This document shows positions 11,045-22,909 of a stretch of 61,667 nucleotides of DNA, piece by piece. The stretch is from an uncultured Lysobacteraceae bacterium (GTDB taxonomy: Bacteria; Pseudomonadota; Gammaproteobacteria; Xanthomonadales; Xanthomonadaceae). A program made the position numbers and the translations under genes. The notes beneath the pieces were generated by a model. The model was given only the letters and a program-made list of their open reading frames with translations. It did no database searches and had not been told where the DNA came from. The stretch's first letter is position 1. Each line of letters opens with the position of its first letter. Where the stretch lies: positions 1 to 61,667 of the forward strand of contig CALCNV010000085.1 of NCBI GenBank assembly GCA_937897645.1, given 5' to 3'.

Positions 11045-11836
11045 CTAGAGGGCTTCCCAAGGGGCGAGCGCCGAAGCCGCCCGCAGCCGGACCATGCCGT
11101 CGTGCACGGTCGAAAAAACGGTCTCATCAATGCTTGCGATTGGCTGCAGTCCGCTGGCGTTGCAGGCAAAGGCGCCTTCGAAACCCGCCAGCTCCTGCAC
11201 CTTGACGGGCCGGACGACCTGTTCCACTCCCTGACGATCCAGGGCGGCCTGCAGCAGTGTTTCCGCCGTGCCGCGTAAAGCCGGCGCCTCGGGCCAGACC
11301 ACCCCGGCCCCGGTCCAGAAACCGATGTTCCAGACCGAGCCTTCCGAGATCGTGCCCGCCATGTCCGCGAACAAGGCATCGTCGAATCCGGATTGCACCG
11401 CCAGCCGCCGATAGTGGAACAGCGGGAACATGCCCACGTGCTTGACCTGCGGCAAGGTGCGCTGGAACGGGAACAGCTTCACCCGCAAGGGCAACGTGCG
11501 CGACGGTGATGGTGGCGTCAGCGAGACCAGCACGTCGGGACTGAAGCCGGCGGCGGGATTACGGTAGTCGAAATCGCGCGAGAACACGGTGACCCGCAAG
11601 GTGCAGTCGGGAACCTCGGCAACCGCGGCGCGCATCTGTTCGCGCACCGCGTTGAAATCCAGCTCGCTGTCGAACAGTTCGCGGGTCGCGGAGACCAGCC
11701 TCTGCTGGTGCAACCCGATGCCCTGTACCGCGTGGTCGCGGACCTGCATCGAGCTGAAATGGCCGTAGTTGACCAGGGCAAGCGCACGCAGGTCAGCGAC
11801 CGTAGCAGGCGCTCCGTTGAACAGCGCGACACTCAC
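11045..11836 (-). CDS. class IV aminotransferase family protein (PabC/IlvE fold)
   Basis: 263 aa PLP-dependent fold-type IV protein. The PLP lysine is probably in LPQVKHVGMFPLFHYRR. The phosphate-binding/Glu segment is TISEGSVWNIGFW, and the C-terminal FACNASGLQPIASID resembles the family's late motif. It could be a 4-amino-4-deoxychorismate lyase, a branched-chain or D-amino acid transaminase, or a divergent relative; I cannot decide from sequence. The start is GTG 11836, overlapping the ffh stop in a GTGA, so translation is likely coupled to ffh. No folate gene is adjacent. Confidence 0.85.
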   Translation of the reverse strand: MSVALFNGAPATVADLRALALVNYGHFSSMQVRDHAVQGIGLHQQRLVSATRELFDSELDFNAVREQMRAAVAEVPDCTLRVTVFSRDFDYRNPAAGFSPDVLVSLTPPSPSRTLPLRVKLFPFQRTLPQVKHVGMFPLFHYRRLAVQSGFDDALFADMAGTISEGSVWNIGFWTGAGVVWPEAPALRGTAETLLQAALDRQGVEQVVRPVKVQELAGFEGAFACNASGLQPIASIDETVFSTVHDGMVRLRAASALAPWEAL

Positions 11837-13203
11837 CGGAACGGCATTCCGCCGCGTCCACCCATCATGCCTTTCACGCCGCGCATCATGCCCTTCATGC
11901 CGCCACCGGCCAGTTTGCCCATCATTTTTTCCATCTGCTGGAATTGCTTCAGCAGCTTGTTCACGTCTGCCGGGGTGGTGCCGGAACCGCGCGCGATACG
12001 GGCGCGGCGGGAACCGTTGAGCAAGGTGGGGTTACGCCGTTCCTTCTTGGTCATGGAACCGATGATCGCCACCATGCGCGGCACTTCCTTGCCAGCGGCG
12101 ACCTGCTGCTTCACATGGTCGGGGATCTGGCCCATGCCCGGCAGCTTGTCCATCAGCCCGCTCAGGCCGCCCATGCTCTGCATCTGCTGAAGCTGGTCGC
12201 GCATGTCGTTGAGGTCGAATTTCTTGCCCTTGGCGACCTTGGCCGCGAACTTGGCCGCCTTCTCCTGGTCGACGTTCTGTTCCACCTGCTCGACCAGCGA
12301 CAGCACGTCACCCATGTCGAGGATGCGGCTGGCGACGCGGTCGGGATGGAAGACATCCAGGCCATCGGGTTTTTCACTGACGCCGATGAATTTGATCGGC
12401 TTGCCGGTGACATAACGCACCGACAGCGCCGCGCCACCGCGCGCATCGCCATCGGTCTTGGTCAGGACCACGCCGGTCAGCGGCAGCGCTTCGGAGAAAG
12501 CCTTGGCGGTGTTAGCCGCGTCCTGGCCGGTCATGGAGTCGACCACGAAGAGGGTTTCGACCGGCTTCACTGCGGCATGCAACGCCTTGATTTCCGCCAT
12601 CATCGCGTCGTCGATGGCCAGGCGGCCGGCGGTATCGACGATCAATACGTCCGCGAAGGACTTGCGCGCGTCCTCGATCGCGGCACGGACGATGGCTTCC
12701 GGCTTCTGCGACACGTCGGACGGGAAAAACAGCACGTCCACTTGCTGAGCCAGCGTCTTCAACTGCTCGATGGCGGCCGGGCGATACACGTCGGCACTGA
12801 CCACCATCACTTTCTTCTTGCGCTTGTCCTTCAGATGCTTGGCCAGCTTGGCCACCGTGGTGGTCTTGCCCGCGCCCTGTAGGCCGGCCATCAGGATCAC
12901 CGCGGGCGCCGGCACGTTGAGGTTCAACTCGGTAGCCGCCGACCCCATCACGGCGGTCAACTCGTCGCGCACCACCTTGATCAGTGCCTGGCCCGGGGTC
13001 AGGCTTTTCAGTACTTCCTGGCCCACCGCACGCACCTTGATGCGTTCGATCAGGGCCTGCACCACCGGCAAGGCCACGTCCGCTTCCAGCAGCGCGATGC
13101 GCACCTCCCGGGTGGCCTCGCGGATGTTTTCCTCACTCAGGCGACCACGGCCGCGCAGGCGCTCGATGGTGCCGGATAGACGCTGGGTAAGGGACTCGAA
13201 CAT
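11833..13203 (-). CDS. ffh: signal recognition particle protein Ffh (SRP54)
   Basis: 456 aa GTPase that with 4.5S RNA targets nascent membrane proteins to FtsY. An N domain is followed by a G domain with P-loop GLQGAGKTTT, the DVYRPAA and DTAGRL motifs and TKTDGDARGG. The M domain is methionine-rich and ends QQMEKMMGKLAGGGMKGMM. It heads the minus-strand run leading into rpsP. ypjD-like is divergent upstream, an arrangement found in many gammaproteobacteria. Confidence 0.99.
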   Translation of the reverse strand: MFESLTQRLSGTIERLRGRGRLSEENIREATREVRIALLEADVALPVVQALIERIKVRAVGQEVLKSLTPGQALIKVVRDELTAVMGSAATELNLNVPAPAVILMAGLQGAGKTTTVAKLAKHLKDKRKKKVMVVSADVYRPAAIEQLKTLAQQVDVLFFPSDVSQKPEAIVRAAIEDARKSFADVLIVDTAGRLAIDDAMMAEIKALHAAVKPVETLFVVDSMTGQDAANTAKAFSEALPLTGVVLTKTDGDARGGAALSVRYVTGKPIKFIGVSEKPDGLDVFHPDRVASRILDMGDVLSLVEQVEQNVDQEKAAKFAAKVAKGKKFDLNDMRDQLQQMQSMGGLSGLMDKLPGMGQIPDHVKQQVAAGKEVPRMVAIIGSMTKKERRNPTLLNGSRRARIARGSGTTPADVNKLLKQFQQMEKMMGKLAGGGMKGMMRGVKGMMGGRGGMPFR

Positions 13204-13260
13204 GCAGGCGGACTTCAGGCAGAAAACGGACGCAGATTATAGCGGGTGGCTACCACCGCC

Positions 13261-13336
13261 TTGTAGGAGCGCCCCATGGGCACGAGCTCTTCACGAGCAT
13301 TCGCGTAGAGCTCGTGCCCATGGGGCGCTCCTACAA
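13261..13336. repeat. GTAG-type REP pair, 30-bp perfect inverted repeat
   Basis: Arms 13261-13290 and 13307-13336 are perfect reverse complements around a 16-base spacer. The outer ends read TTGTAGGAGCGCCCCATGGG. The GTAGGAGCGCCCC head matches the elements at 32089 and 48847. It lies in the ffh/ypjD divergent intergenic region. Confidence 0.9.
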
Positions 13337-13363
13337 ATGCGTGGGCTATGCGACACTCTTCCG

Positions 13364-14152
13364 ATGACAATCATTCTCATCGCAGTAGCTCTGTACCTGA
13401 TCGCCACGATCCTGTTGGTGCGCGCCGTGGCGCAGGACAATGTGCGCAGCAGCCGGACATGGCTGTGGCCAGCACTGGGTGCGGTGCTGCTGCATGGCCT
13501 GTATCACCTGCTGGTGGCTTGGAAAACACCCGGCGGGCCGGATATGCATTTCTTCTCCGCCCTGTCGCTGGTCAGCCTGGGCATGGCCGCGATGACCACA
13601 GCGGTGGGGGCGCAAGGTCGCATGGCGGGCCTGGGCGTGCTCTCGTTCCCGTTGGCGGCGCTGTTGCTGTTCGTCTACCACGCGCACGGCCACCAGCCCT
13701 CGCCAGGGCTGGATTGGCGCCTGCAACTGCATGCGTGGCTGGCGCTGCTGGCCTACGCCACCCTGGCCATCGCAGCGTTGCAGGCCTTGATGCTGTGGGC
13801 GCAGGAACGCGCGCTGCGCACGCGCAACTTCCACGCATGGCTTCGCGCCCTGCCGCCGCTGACGGAACTGGAAGAGCTGCTGTTTCGCACTATCACCGTA
13901 GGTTTCATCCTGCTCACGGCCACGCTGCTGACCGGCCTGCTGTTCGTGGACAACCTGCTGGCCCAGCACCTGGTGCACAAGACCGTGCTGAGCGTGTTGT
14001 CATGGCTGGCCTTCGGCGCACTGCTGGTTGGCCGCTGGCGCTACGGCTGGCGCGGCGTCAAGGCCGTGCGCTGGACGCTGGTTGCCATGGCGCTGCTGCT
14101 GCTGTCCTTCTTCGGTAGCAAGTTCGTCATGGAACTGGTGCTGCAGCGCTGA
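13364..14152 (+). CDS. inner-membrane cytochrome c assembly-like protein (YpjD/CcsA family)
   Basis: 262 aa if started at ATG 13364. The frame is open upstream through the REP and ffh antisense, but that part is not credible. About eight hydrophobic segments are seen. A conserved histidine lies in FVYHAHGHQ, and RLQLHAWLALLAYATLAIAALQALMLWAQE is typical of the CcsA/HemX fold. A further His is in LVHKTVLSVLSWLAFGALL. Members are heme-handling membrane proteins. The gene is usually found divergent from ffh, as here. The exact role is not established. Confidence 0.85.
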   Translation: MTIILIAVALYLIATILLVRAVAQDNVRSSRTWLWPALGAVLLHGLYHLLVAWKTPGGPDMHFFSALSLVSLGMAAMTTAVGAQGRMAGLGVLSFPLAALLLFVYHAHGHQPSPGLDWRLQLHAWLALLAYATLAIAALQALMLWAQERALRTRNFHAWLRALPPLTELEELLFRTITVGFILLTATLLTGLLFVDNLLAQHLVHKTVLSVLSWLAFGALLVGRWRYGWRGVKAVRWTLVAMALLLLSFFGSKFVMELVLQR

Positions 14153-14186
14153 CAGGCCGCGTGCGGTATGCACGCTGCCCTACGAA

Positions 14187-15581
14187 TTATTCCGCCGCTG
14201 CTTCCAATGCTTCCGACAACCGCTCCACCCCGATCACTTCCAGTCCCTTGAACGCACCGGACTTCGGCGCGTTGCCCTTGGCCACGATGGCGCGCTTGAA
14301 GCCATGCGTCGCCGCTTCACGCAAACGCTCCTCGCCATTGGGGATGGGCCGGATCTCGCCAGACAGACCCACTTCCCCAAACGCGATCGTCTTCTCCGCC
14401 AGCGGCTTATCCCGCAATGACGACAACACGGCCAACAACACCGGAAGGTCCGCCGCGGTTTCCTGCACCCGGATGCCGCCGACCACGTTGACGAAGACAT
14501 CCTGGTCACCGGTAACGATACCGCCATGTCGGTGCAGCACGGCCAGCAACATCGCTAGGCGGTTCTGTTCCAGCCCAACCGCGACGCGACGCGGGTTGGA
14601 CAGCGGCGACGAGTCCACCAGCGCCTGCACTTCCACCAGCAACGGCCGCGTGCCTTCGCGCGTCACCATCACGCAACTTCCCGGTTGCTGGGTGCTGCCG
14701 CCTGATAAAAAAATGGCCGAAGGATTTGGCACTTCCTTCAAGCCCTTCTCGCCCATCGCGAACACGCCCAACTCGTTGACCGCACCGAACCGGTTCTTGA
14801 ACGCGCGCAGCACGCGGAAACGGCTGCCGCTTTCGCCTTCGAAATACAGCACCGCGTCCACCATGTGTTCCAGCACGCGCGGACCGGCGATACCGCCTTC
14901 CTTGGTGACATGGCCGACCAGGAACACGGCCGTGCCGGTTTCCTTGGCATAACGCACCAGCCGCGCCGCGCTCTCGCGCACCTGGCTGACCGAACCCGGC
15001 GCAGCGGCCAGCGATTCGGTCCACAGGGTCTGCACCGAGTCCGCCACCATGATCTTCGGCTGTGCAGCGGCAGCGTGGTCAAGGATTTTCTCGATGCCGG
15101 TTTCCGCCAGCGCCTGCAATCCGTCCATGGGCAGGCCCAGCCGCAATGCCCGGCCCGCAACCTGGGCCAGCGATTCCTCGCCGGTTACATACAAGGACGG
15201 CAGTGATTTCGACATCTGCGCCATCGCCTGCAGCAGCAGGGTCGACTTGCCGATGCCAGGATCGCCACCCACCAGCACCACCGCACCTTCGACCAGCCCG
15301 CCACCCAGCACGCGGTCGAACTCGCCGATGCCGGTGGACACGCGTGCTTCTTCGCTGCTGCGCACGTCCTTCAGCGCCGTGATCTTCGGCGTTTCCAGCT
15401 TGCCGGCCCAGCTTGAGCGGCGGGCCGCGGCGGGTGACGCAGCGGCGGGCTCCAGCACGATTTCGGACAGGGAATTCCACGCGCCGCATTCGGCGCACTG
15501 GCCTTGCCACTTGTTGTGCTCACCGCCGCATTCAGCGCAGACGTAGGCAGTGCGGGATTTCGGGGAAGCCTTGGCCATCAT
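14187..15581 (-). CDS. radA: DNA repair protein RadA
   Basis: 464 aa RecA-like helicase that promotes branch migration in recombinational repair. The N-terminal zinc finger is C15-C18-C29-C32 (CAECGGEHNKWQGQCAEC). The P-loop GDPGIGKST lies at about 106-114, and the RadA-specific KNRFG motif is in FKNRFGAVNELGVF. The C-terminal domain is Lon-protease-like without the catalytic dyad. The first two codons are both Met. Its promoter must lie in the ~75 bases after the tRNA-Thr terminator. Confidence 0.98.
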   Translation of the reverse strand: MMAKASPKSRTAYVCAECGGEHNKWQGQCAECGAWNSLSEIVLEPAAASPAAARRSSWAGKLETPKITALKDVRSSEEARVSTGIGEFDRVLGGGLVEGAVVLVGGDPGIGKSTLLLQAMAQMSKSLPSLYVTGEESLAQVAGRALRLGLPMDGLQALAETGIEKILDHAAAAQPKIMVADSVQTLWTESLAAAPGSVSQVRESAARLVRYAKETGTAVFLVGHVTKEGGIAGPRVLEHMVDAVLYFEGESGSRFRVLRAFKNRFGAVNELGVFAMGEKGLKEVPNPSAIFLSGGSTQQPGSCVMVTREGTRPLLVEVQALVDSSPLSNPRRVAVGLEQNRLAMLLAVLHRHGGIVTGDQDVFVNVVGGIRVQETAADLPVLLAVLSSLRDKPLAEKTIAFGEVGLSGEIRPIPNGEERLREAATHGFKRAIVAKGNAPKSGAFKGLEVIGVERLSEALEAAAE

Positions 15582-15656
15582 CGGAACCTGTCGCTGGATG
15601 CCGCCACTCTAGCGGCGGGCGGTCTCCGTTGGCGAGACACTTTTGCCAGCGCCACG

Positions 15657-15690
15657 AAAAAGGCCACGTCCCTGCGGGAAGTGGCCTTTT
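15657..15690 (-). terminator. terminator downstream of tRNA-Thr
   Basis: On the minus strand a 9-bp stem AAAGGCCAC/GTGGCCTTT closes a 13-base loop and is followed by T residues (plus-strand A run at 15657-15661). It is symmetrical enough to work in both directions. Confidence 0.8.
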
Positions 15691-15698
15691 GATTCACC

Positions 15699-15774
15699 TG
15701 GTGCCGGAAATAGGAATCGAACCTACGACCTCATCATTACGAATGACGCGCTCTACCAACTGAGCTATTCCGGC
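15699..15774 (-). tRNA. tRNA-Thr (anticodon CGT)
   Basis: A 76-base cloverleaf on the minus strand including an encoded CCA. The acceptor arm is GCCGGAA/TTCCGGC with discriminator A. The D arm is GCTC/GAGC. The anticodon stem is CGTCA/TGATG with loop TTCGTAA, giving CGT for codon ACG. The T arm contains GGTTCGATTCC. The stem has one G-T wobble. Confidence 0.97.
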
Positions 15775-15828
15775 GAGGGCGTGAATTCTAGGCGTCGCCG
15801 GGTGCGGGGTCAATTCCAGCCATCCGCC

Positions 15829-17484
15829 TCACAATCCGGTCATTTCCAGCAAGCCCCGCAAATGGTCTGCCAGCCGCAGGCTCATGGCCACGATGGTGAA
15901 CGTGGGGAAGGCCCAGCCGCCGGTCGGGAAGACCGAACTGCCTACCACGTACAGGTTGTCCACCCCATGCACCTTGCATTCACGGTCCACCACGCCGTCC
16001 TGCGGATCATCCGCCATCCGCGTGGTACCCATGTGGTGCGCCGTGCCGCGCAAAGCCGGTGCCTTGTCTCCTTCCCCATGCAACCATGGCTCTGGGTGGA
16101 ACTGTCCCTTGCAGGCACGCGCCAGTTCTCCACCAAAGAGTGCGCCTGCGGTGCGATACGTGTGCCAATCGAGCGGAGTCAATTGCCAATCCACGCAGAC
16201 CTTGCGCTGGCCCAGCGCATCGCGCTCAGCTCCCAGCGTGATCCGACTGTGCGGATTTGGCGCCTGCTCGAAATAGCCTATGAGGTCTACATATGCGGTC
16301 TTCACCGTCGGCTTGTCAGCCAGCTTGCGCATGAATGCGCCCGCGATGTCGCCCGTCCCTGCCACTACGCGCATTGCCAGCGTGGCGAATCCAGCCTGCT
16401 CGTCGCTGCCTGCAGTAGTGTCCCTAGTGGATGCCGCCATGCGCCCGTCAAGCGAGATGTTTTCGTCACGCACCACTGGGTTCAAGCGTGCCCGCAGATC
16501 ACGTAACGCCCGTATACCTCGCGGCAGCGTGCTTTCCACGGCAACGGGACGGACGCGGCCGCTGAGCATCTGCTTCTCTCGCACTGCCTCGTCCGACAGG
16601 CACAGCTCCGGGAATGTCGGCGCCCTGCCCCTGCCGCCACTACGGTCGTAAGGGCGGGTCAGCCGATCAGGAATGTCGGTGACAATACTTCCCAGCTTCG
16701 CGCTGGGATGGTCCATGAAGTACCGCCCCACCAGGTCGTGCTGGTTGCCAATTCCCTGCGGTACCACCGAATTGGAAAGCAGCAACAGGCGCGCGTTCTC
16801 GATTCCACCGCATGCCAGTACGTAGTGCCGTGCCCGCACTGTACCGCTGCGACCATCAAGTGAAGCGATGCGGGCCTGCCGCACCGTGGATCCGGTAGTG
16901 GACGACTCGAGTTCTAGCAGGTTGGCGTGCAACAACAAGGTGATGTTCGGCGCCTCCTCAAGCTCGGACCTGTACGCCTCGCCGAACAGCACTGGACTGA
17001 GCACGAAGACCTGGTTGACCAATGTGTGGGCATCGAACGCCACTGGCGTGCGCGCCGGCGGCGTGAGGAAGGACCCGGCAACGAATTCGTGGGATTCAAC
17101 ATCACAGAGTGCACGTGCACGACGGTAGTGCGGCTCGAGTTCACCGTAGGACAAAGGCCAGCCGCTGTGCGGAACCCAGTCGCGCGCGTCCATCGCCAGG
17201 CTGTCGAGTGGTATGCAACCGCCGCCCCACACATTGGAACTGCCGCCGAACGCTCGCATGCGGCAAGTGGCGGGGTCGAGGGGCAGCGAGCCGATGGACG
17301 CTCCCTCATACAGCCGCTGGCTGCTTTCCTCGCCATGGAATCCACCGCTCTCTGCCACGCAAACGCGTATCGCAGTGCCCAAGAAGGTCCGTGCAATCGA
17401 AATTCCGGCTGGTCCTGCGCCCACGATGCATAAGTCCACATCGAAATCGACGGCAGACGACCGGTCAAGGTAATCGATGACCAT
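15829..17484 (-). CDS. GMC family oxidoreductase
   Basis: 551 aa FAD-dependent oxidoreductase. The dinucleotide-binding motif VDLCIVGAGPAGISIARTFL lies at the N-terminus. The GMC segment FGGSSNVWGGGCIPLD follows. The C-terminal GMC domain has HHMGTTRMADDP and then DNLYVVGSSVFPTGGWAFPTFTIVAMSLRLADHL. Substrates in this family are alcohols, sugars or sterols and cannot be predicted here. No partner subunit or cytochrome c gene is adjacent. Codon usage appears less biased than in neighbouring housekeeping genes (my impression, not computed), so it may be acquired. Confidence 0.92.
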   Translation of the reverse strand: MVIDYLDRSSAVDFDVDLCIVGAGPAGISIARTFLGTAIRVCVAESGGFHGEESSQRLYEGASIGSLPLDPATCRMRAFGGSSNVWGGGCIPLDSLAMDARDWVPHSGWPLSYGELEPHYRRARALCDVESHEFVAGSFLTPPARTPVAFDAHTLVNQVFVLSPVLFGEAYRSELEEAPNITLLLHANLLELESSTTGSTVRQARIASLDGRSGTVRARHYVLACGGIENARLLLLSNSVVPQGIGNQHDLVGRYFMDHPSAKLGSIVTDIPDRLTRPYDRSGGRGRAPTFPELCLSDEAVREKQMLSGRVRPVAVESTLPRGIRALRDLRARLNPVVRDENISLDGRMAASTRDTTAGSDEQAGFATLAMRVVAGTGDIAGAFMRKLADKPTVKTAYVDLIGYFEQAPNPHSRITLGAERDALGQRKVCVDWQLTPLDWHTYRTAGALFGGELARACKGQFHPEPWLHGEGDKAPALRGTAHHMGTTRMADDPQDGVVDRECKVHGVDNLYVVGSSVFPTGGWAFPTFTIVAMSLRLADHLRGLLEMTGL

Positions 17485-17577
17485 GTATTCCCCCGGCGCG
17501 CCCGACGCACGCCCGAATATCCCACTGCCCCCCAGCGGAGCCGAGTATAGGCATGAATCCGCTGGTTTATTGCAGAC

Positions 17578-18528
17578 TCAATCCACAAGATGCAGGCGCA
17601 ATTCCTTGGGCAGGGCGAACACCATGCTTTCCGGCTCGCCCGCCAGTTCCGCGACGCCATTGGCGCCCAGGTCACGCAGGCGCTGGATCACGCCCTGTAC
17701 CAGCACGTCCGGCGCCGAAGCGCCTGCGGTGACGCCCACGCAGGCCTTGCCGGTTATCCAGTTGGGATTGATTTCGTCGGCACCGTCGATCAGGTAGGCC
17801 TCAACGCCGTCGCGCTCGGCCAGCTCGCGCAGGCGGTTGGAATTGGAACTGTTGGGTGAACCCACCACCAGCATCAGGTCACAGCGCTGCGCGAGTTCGC
17901 GCACGGCGTCCTGGCGGTTCTGGGTGGCGTAGCAGATATCGTCGTGGCGCGGACCCTGCATGGCCGGGAAACGCGCCTGCAAGGCTTCGATGATGCCCTT
18001 GGTGTCGTCCACCGACAGCGTGGTCTGCGTGGTGTAGGCCAGGTTCTGCGGCTGGCTGACGTCCAGCGTGGCCACGCTGTTGATGTCTTCGACCAGGTAG
18101 ATGTGCCCTGCCCCTTTCTCGGCGCTCCACTGGCCCATGGTGCCTTCCACTTCCGGGTGCCCGGCGTGGCCGATCAGCACCACGTCGCGGCCCGCACGGC
18201 AGTGGCGTGCCACTTCGAAATGCACCTTGGTCACCAGCGGACAGGTCGCGTCGAAGATCTTCAAACCACGCGAGGTGGCTTCCGCACGCACCGCCTGCGA
18301 CACGCCATGCGCGCTGAAGATCACCGTGGCGTTGTCGGGCACTTCGTCCAGTTCTTCCACGAACACCGCGCCGCGGCTGCGCAGGTCTTCGACCACGAAA
18401 CGGTTGTGCACTACTTCATGGCGCACGTAGATGGGCGCGCCCAGGGTTTCGATGGCGCGCTTGACGATTTCGATGGCGCGGTCGACGCCGGCACAGAAAC
18501 CACGGGGATTGGCGAGGAGAACATCCAT
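17578..18528 (-). CDS. ispH: 4-hydroxy-3-methylbut-2-enyl diphosphate reductase (IspH/LytB)
   Basis: 316 aa iron-sulfur enzyme of the last MEP-pathway step, making IPP and DMAPP. The three cluster cysteines lie in NPRGFCAGVDRAI (C12), DATCPLV and ICYATQNRQ. The substrate-binding SPNSSNSNRL motif is present. It is the last gene of the minus-strand ileS-lspA-ispH run and is separated from lspA by a heptamer-repeat spacer. Confidence 0.99.
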   Translation of the reverse strand: MDVLLANPRGFCAGVDRAIEIVKRAIETLGAPIYVRHEVVHNRFVVEDLRSRGAVFVEELDEVPDNATVIFSAHGVSQAVRAEATSRGLKIFDATCPLVTKVHFEVARHCRAGRDVVLIGHAGHPEVEGTMGQWSAEKGAGHIYLVEDINSVATLDVSQPQNLAYTTQTTLSVDDTKGIIEALQARFPAMQGPRHDDICYATQNRQDAVRELAQRCDLMLVVGSPNSSNSNRLRELAERDGVEAYLIDGADEINPNWITGKACVGVTAGASAPDVLVQGVIQRLRDLGANGVAELAGEPESMVFALPKELRLHLVD

Positions 18529-18540
18529 AGAGCTAGTGTA

Positions 18541-18610
18541 GAGGAACGAGTGTGGAGGAACGAGTTTCGGTCGCTATCTTCACTTGCTACTCGTTCCTCG
18601 TTCCTCGTTC
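18541..18610. repeat. heptamer (CTCGTTC) repeat element between ispH and lspA
   Basis: Three perfect CTCGTTC units lie at 18590-18610. Complementary GAGGAACGAG segments are at 18541-18550 and 18555-18564, so the spacer can fold on itself. The right part overlaps the last codons of lspA. The same units appear at 44046-44066. Confidence 0.85.
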
Positions 18611-19088
18611 TTGTTCAAGAGGCCGAACAGGGCAATGCCGATGGCGCCACCGACGATGGCCGCATCGGCCAGGTTGAACGCCGGCCAGTAGTGGCCACGC
18701 CAATGCCACTGGATGAAATCGATGACGTGGCCGTGGATCAGGCGGTCGATTACGTTGCCCAGCGCGCCGCCGATGACCAGCGCGTAAGGAACGGCCTGGC
18801 GCCAGTCGCTACGCGCCGTGCGTGACAGCCAGAACACCAGCAGGCCGCAGATGGCGATGGCCAGCAGGGTGAAGAACCAGATCTGCCAGCCGCCTGCGTC
18901 ACTCAGGAAACTGAAGGCCGCGCCGGTGTTGTAGGTGCGGTACCAGTTCCAGAAACCATCGATCACCGGAATCGCCGTGTATTCCGGCAGGCTGGACAGC
19001 ACCCAGGTCTTGCTCCACTGGTCGAGCGCGATAACCACGACAGATAGGATCAGCCAGATGAGTGCGTTGGGTTTAGGGTGTTTGGACA

Positions 19089-19089
<1 letters not shown>
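18580..19089 (-). CDS. lspA: lipoprotein signal peptidase
   Basis: 169 aa with start ATG 19089, sharing its A with the ileS stop (TGATG). A longer frame reaches 19146 but would overlap ileS and lacks a ribosome site. It is a polytopic aspartic peptidase that cleaves prolipoprotein signal peptides. About four transmembrane segments are seen, with catalytic Asp motifs NVIDRLIHGHVIDFI and FNLADAAI. The C-terminal ~11 residues (NKNEERGTSSK) are encoded by the heptamer repeat and look like an add-on rather than family sequence. Confidence 0.97.
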
Positions 19090-21931
<2,842 letters not shown>

Positions 21932-21935
<4 letters not shown>

Positions 21936-22885
21936 GCAGTCGCTCGTAATGGTTGTTCGGAAAGGAGGCGGCGCGCAGTCTCGGCGTCGCGGTGCATCTG
22001 CTCGGTCAACGACGGCAGATCGGGGAACTTGAGTTCATCGCGCAGCTTGGCGACGAATTCGACTTCGATGTGGCGCCCATAGAGGTCGCCGTCGAAATCG
22101 AACAGGTGTGCTTCCAGCAAGGGCTCTACGCCGTCCACCGTCGGCCGCGTGCCGAAGCTCGACACTGATGCATGCGGACGATCGCCAACGCCATGCACCC
22201 AGGTGGCGTAGATGCCAGACAGCGCAGGTGTCTTGGGGAAACGCAGGTTGGCCGTCGGAAAACCGAGCGTGCGGCCCAGCTGCTTGCCGCGCACGACCCG
22301 GCCACCAATGGCATACGGCCGGCCGAGCAGGTGGGTAGCATCGGTGAAGTCGCCACCGCGCAGGGCTTCGCGGATGCGCGTGCTGGACACGCGCTCCCCC
22401 TGCAACTGCACCGGTTCGATTTCGTCGGCGGTGAACCCCAGCGCGGCGCCCAGTTCCTGAAGCAAGGTGAGGTCGCCACCGCGGCGATGGCCGAAGCGGA
22501 AATCCGGACCGATCCACACTTCGCGCGCCCCCAGGCGCGCCACCAGCAACTGATGCACGAAATCCTGTGCGCTCATCGCCGACAAGCGCGCATCGAAGCG
22601 CAGCAGGCCCACGCTGTCCGCGCCCAGCGCCCGCAGGCCCTCGTACTTGCCCCTCGCCAGGGTCAGGCGCGGCGGCGGCAATTCGCGGGAGAAGAATTCG
22701 CGCGGCAGCGGTTCGAAACTCAAGGCCACGGCCGGTAGTCCCAATTCCCGCGCACGGGTGACAGCGCGGCGCACCAGCGCCCGATGGCCCAGGTGCAGAC
22801 CGTCGAAGGCGCCGATGCAGACCACGCTACCGTGCGGGAACAACGCCCCGCCATCGACGTCACGAAACAGCCTGCTCATCACCAT
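21932..22885 (-). CDS. ribF: bifunctional riboflavin kinase / FAD synthetase
   Basis: 317 aa. The N-terminal nucleotidyltransferase half contains VCIGAFDGLHLGHRALVRRA. The C-terminal riboflavin kinase half contains GRVVRGKQLGRTLGFPTANLRFP. It converts riboflavin to FMN and FAD. Two Met codons lie at the start (22885 and 22879). The stop overlaps the ileS start (ATGA). murJ lies 24 bases upstream, so this is probably one murJ-ribF-ileS-lspA transcript. Confidence 0.98.
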
Positions 22886-22909
22886 GAAGTATAGCCGGGC
22901 GACCGCAAC

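Noticed and set aside
12770..13363. Upstream extension of the ypjD-like gene
   Set aside because: Lies antisense to ffh and across a REP; the membrane-protein sequence begins at 13364.
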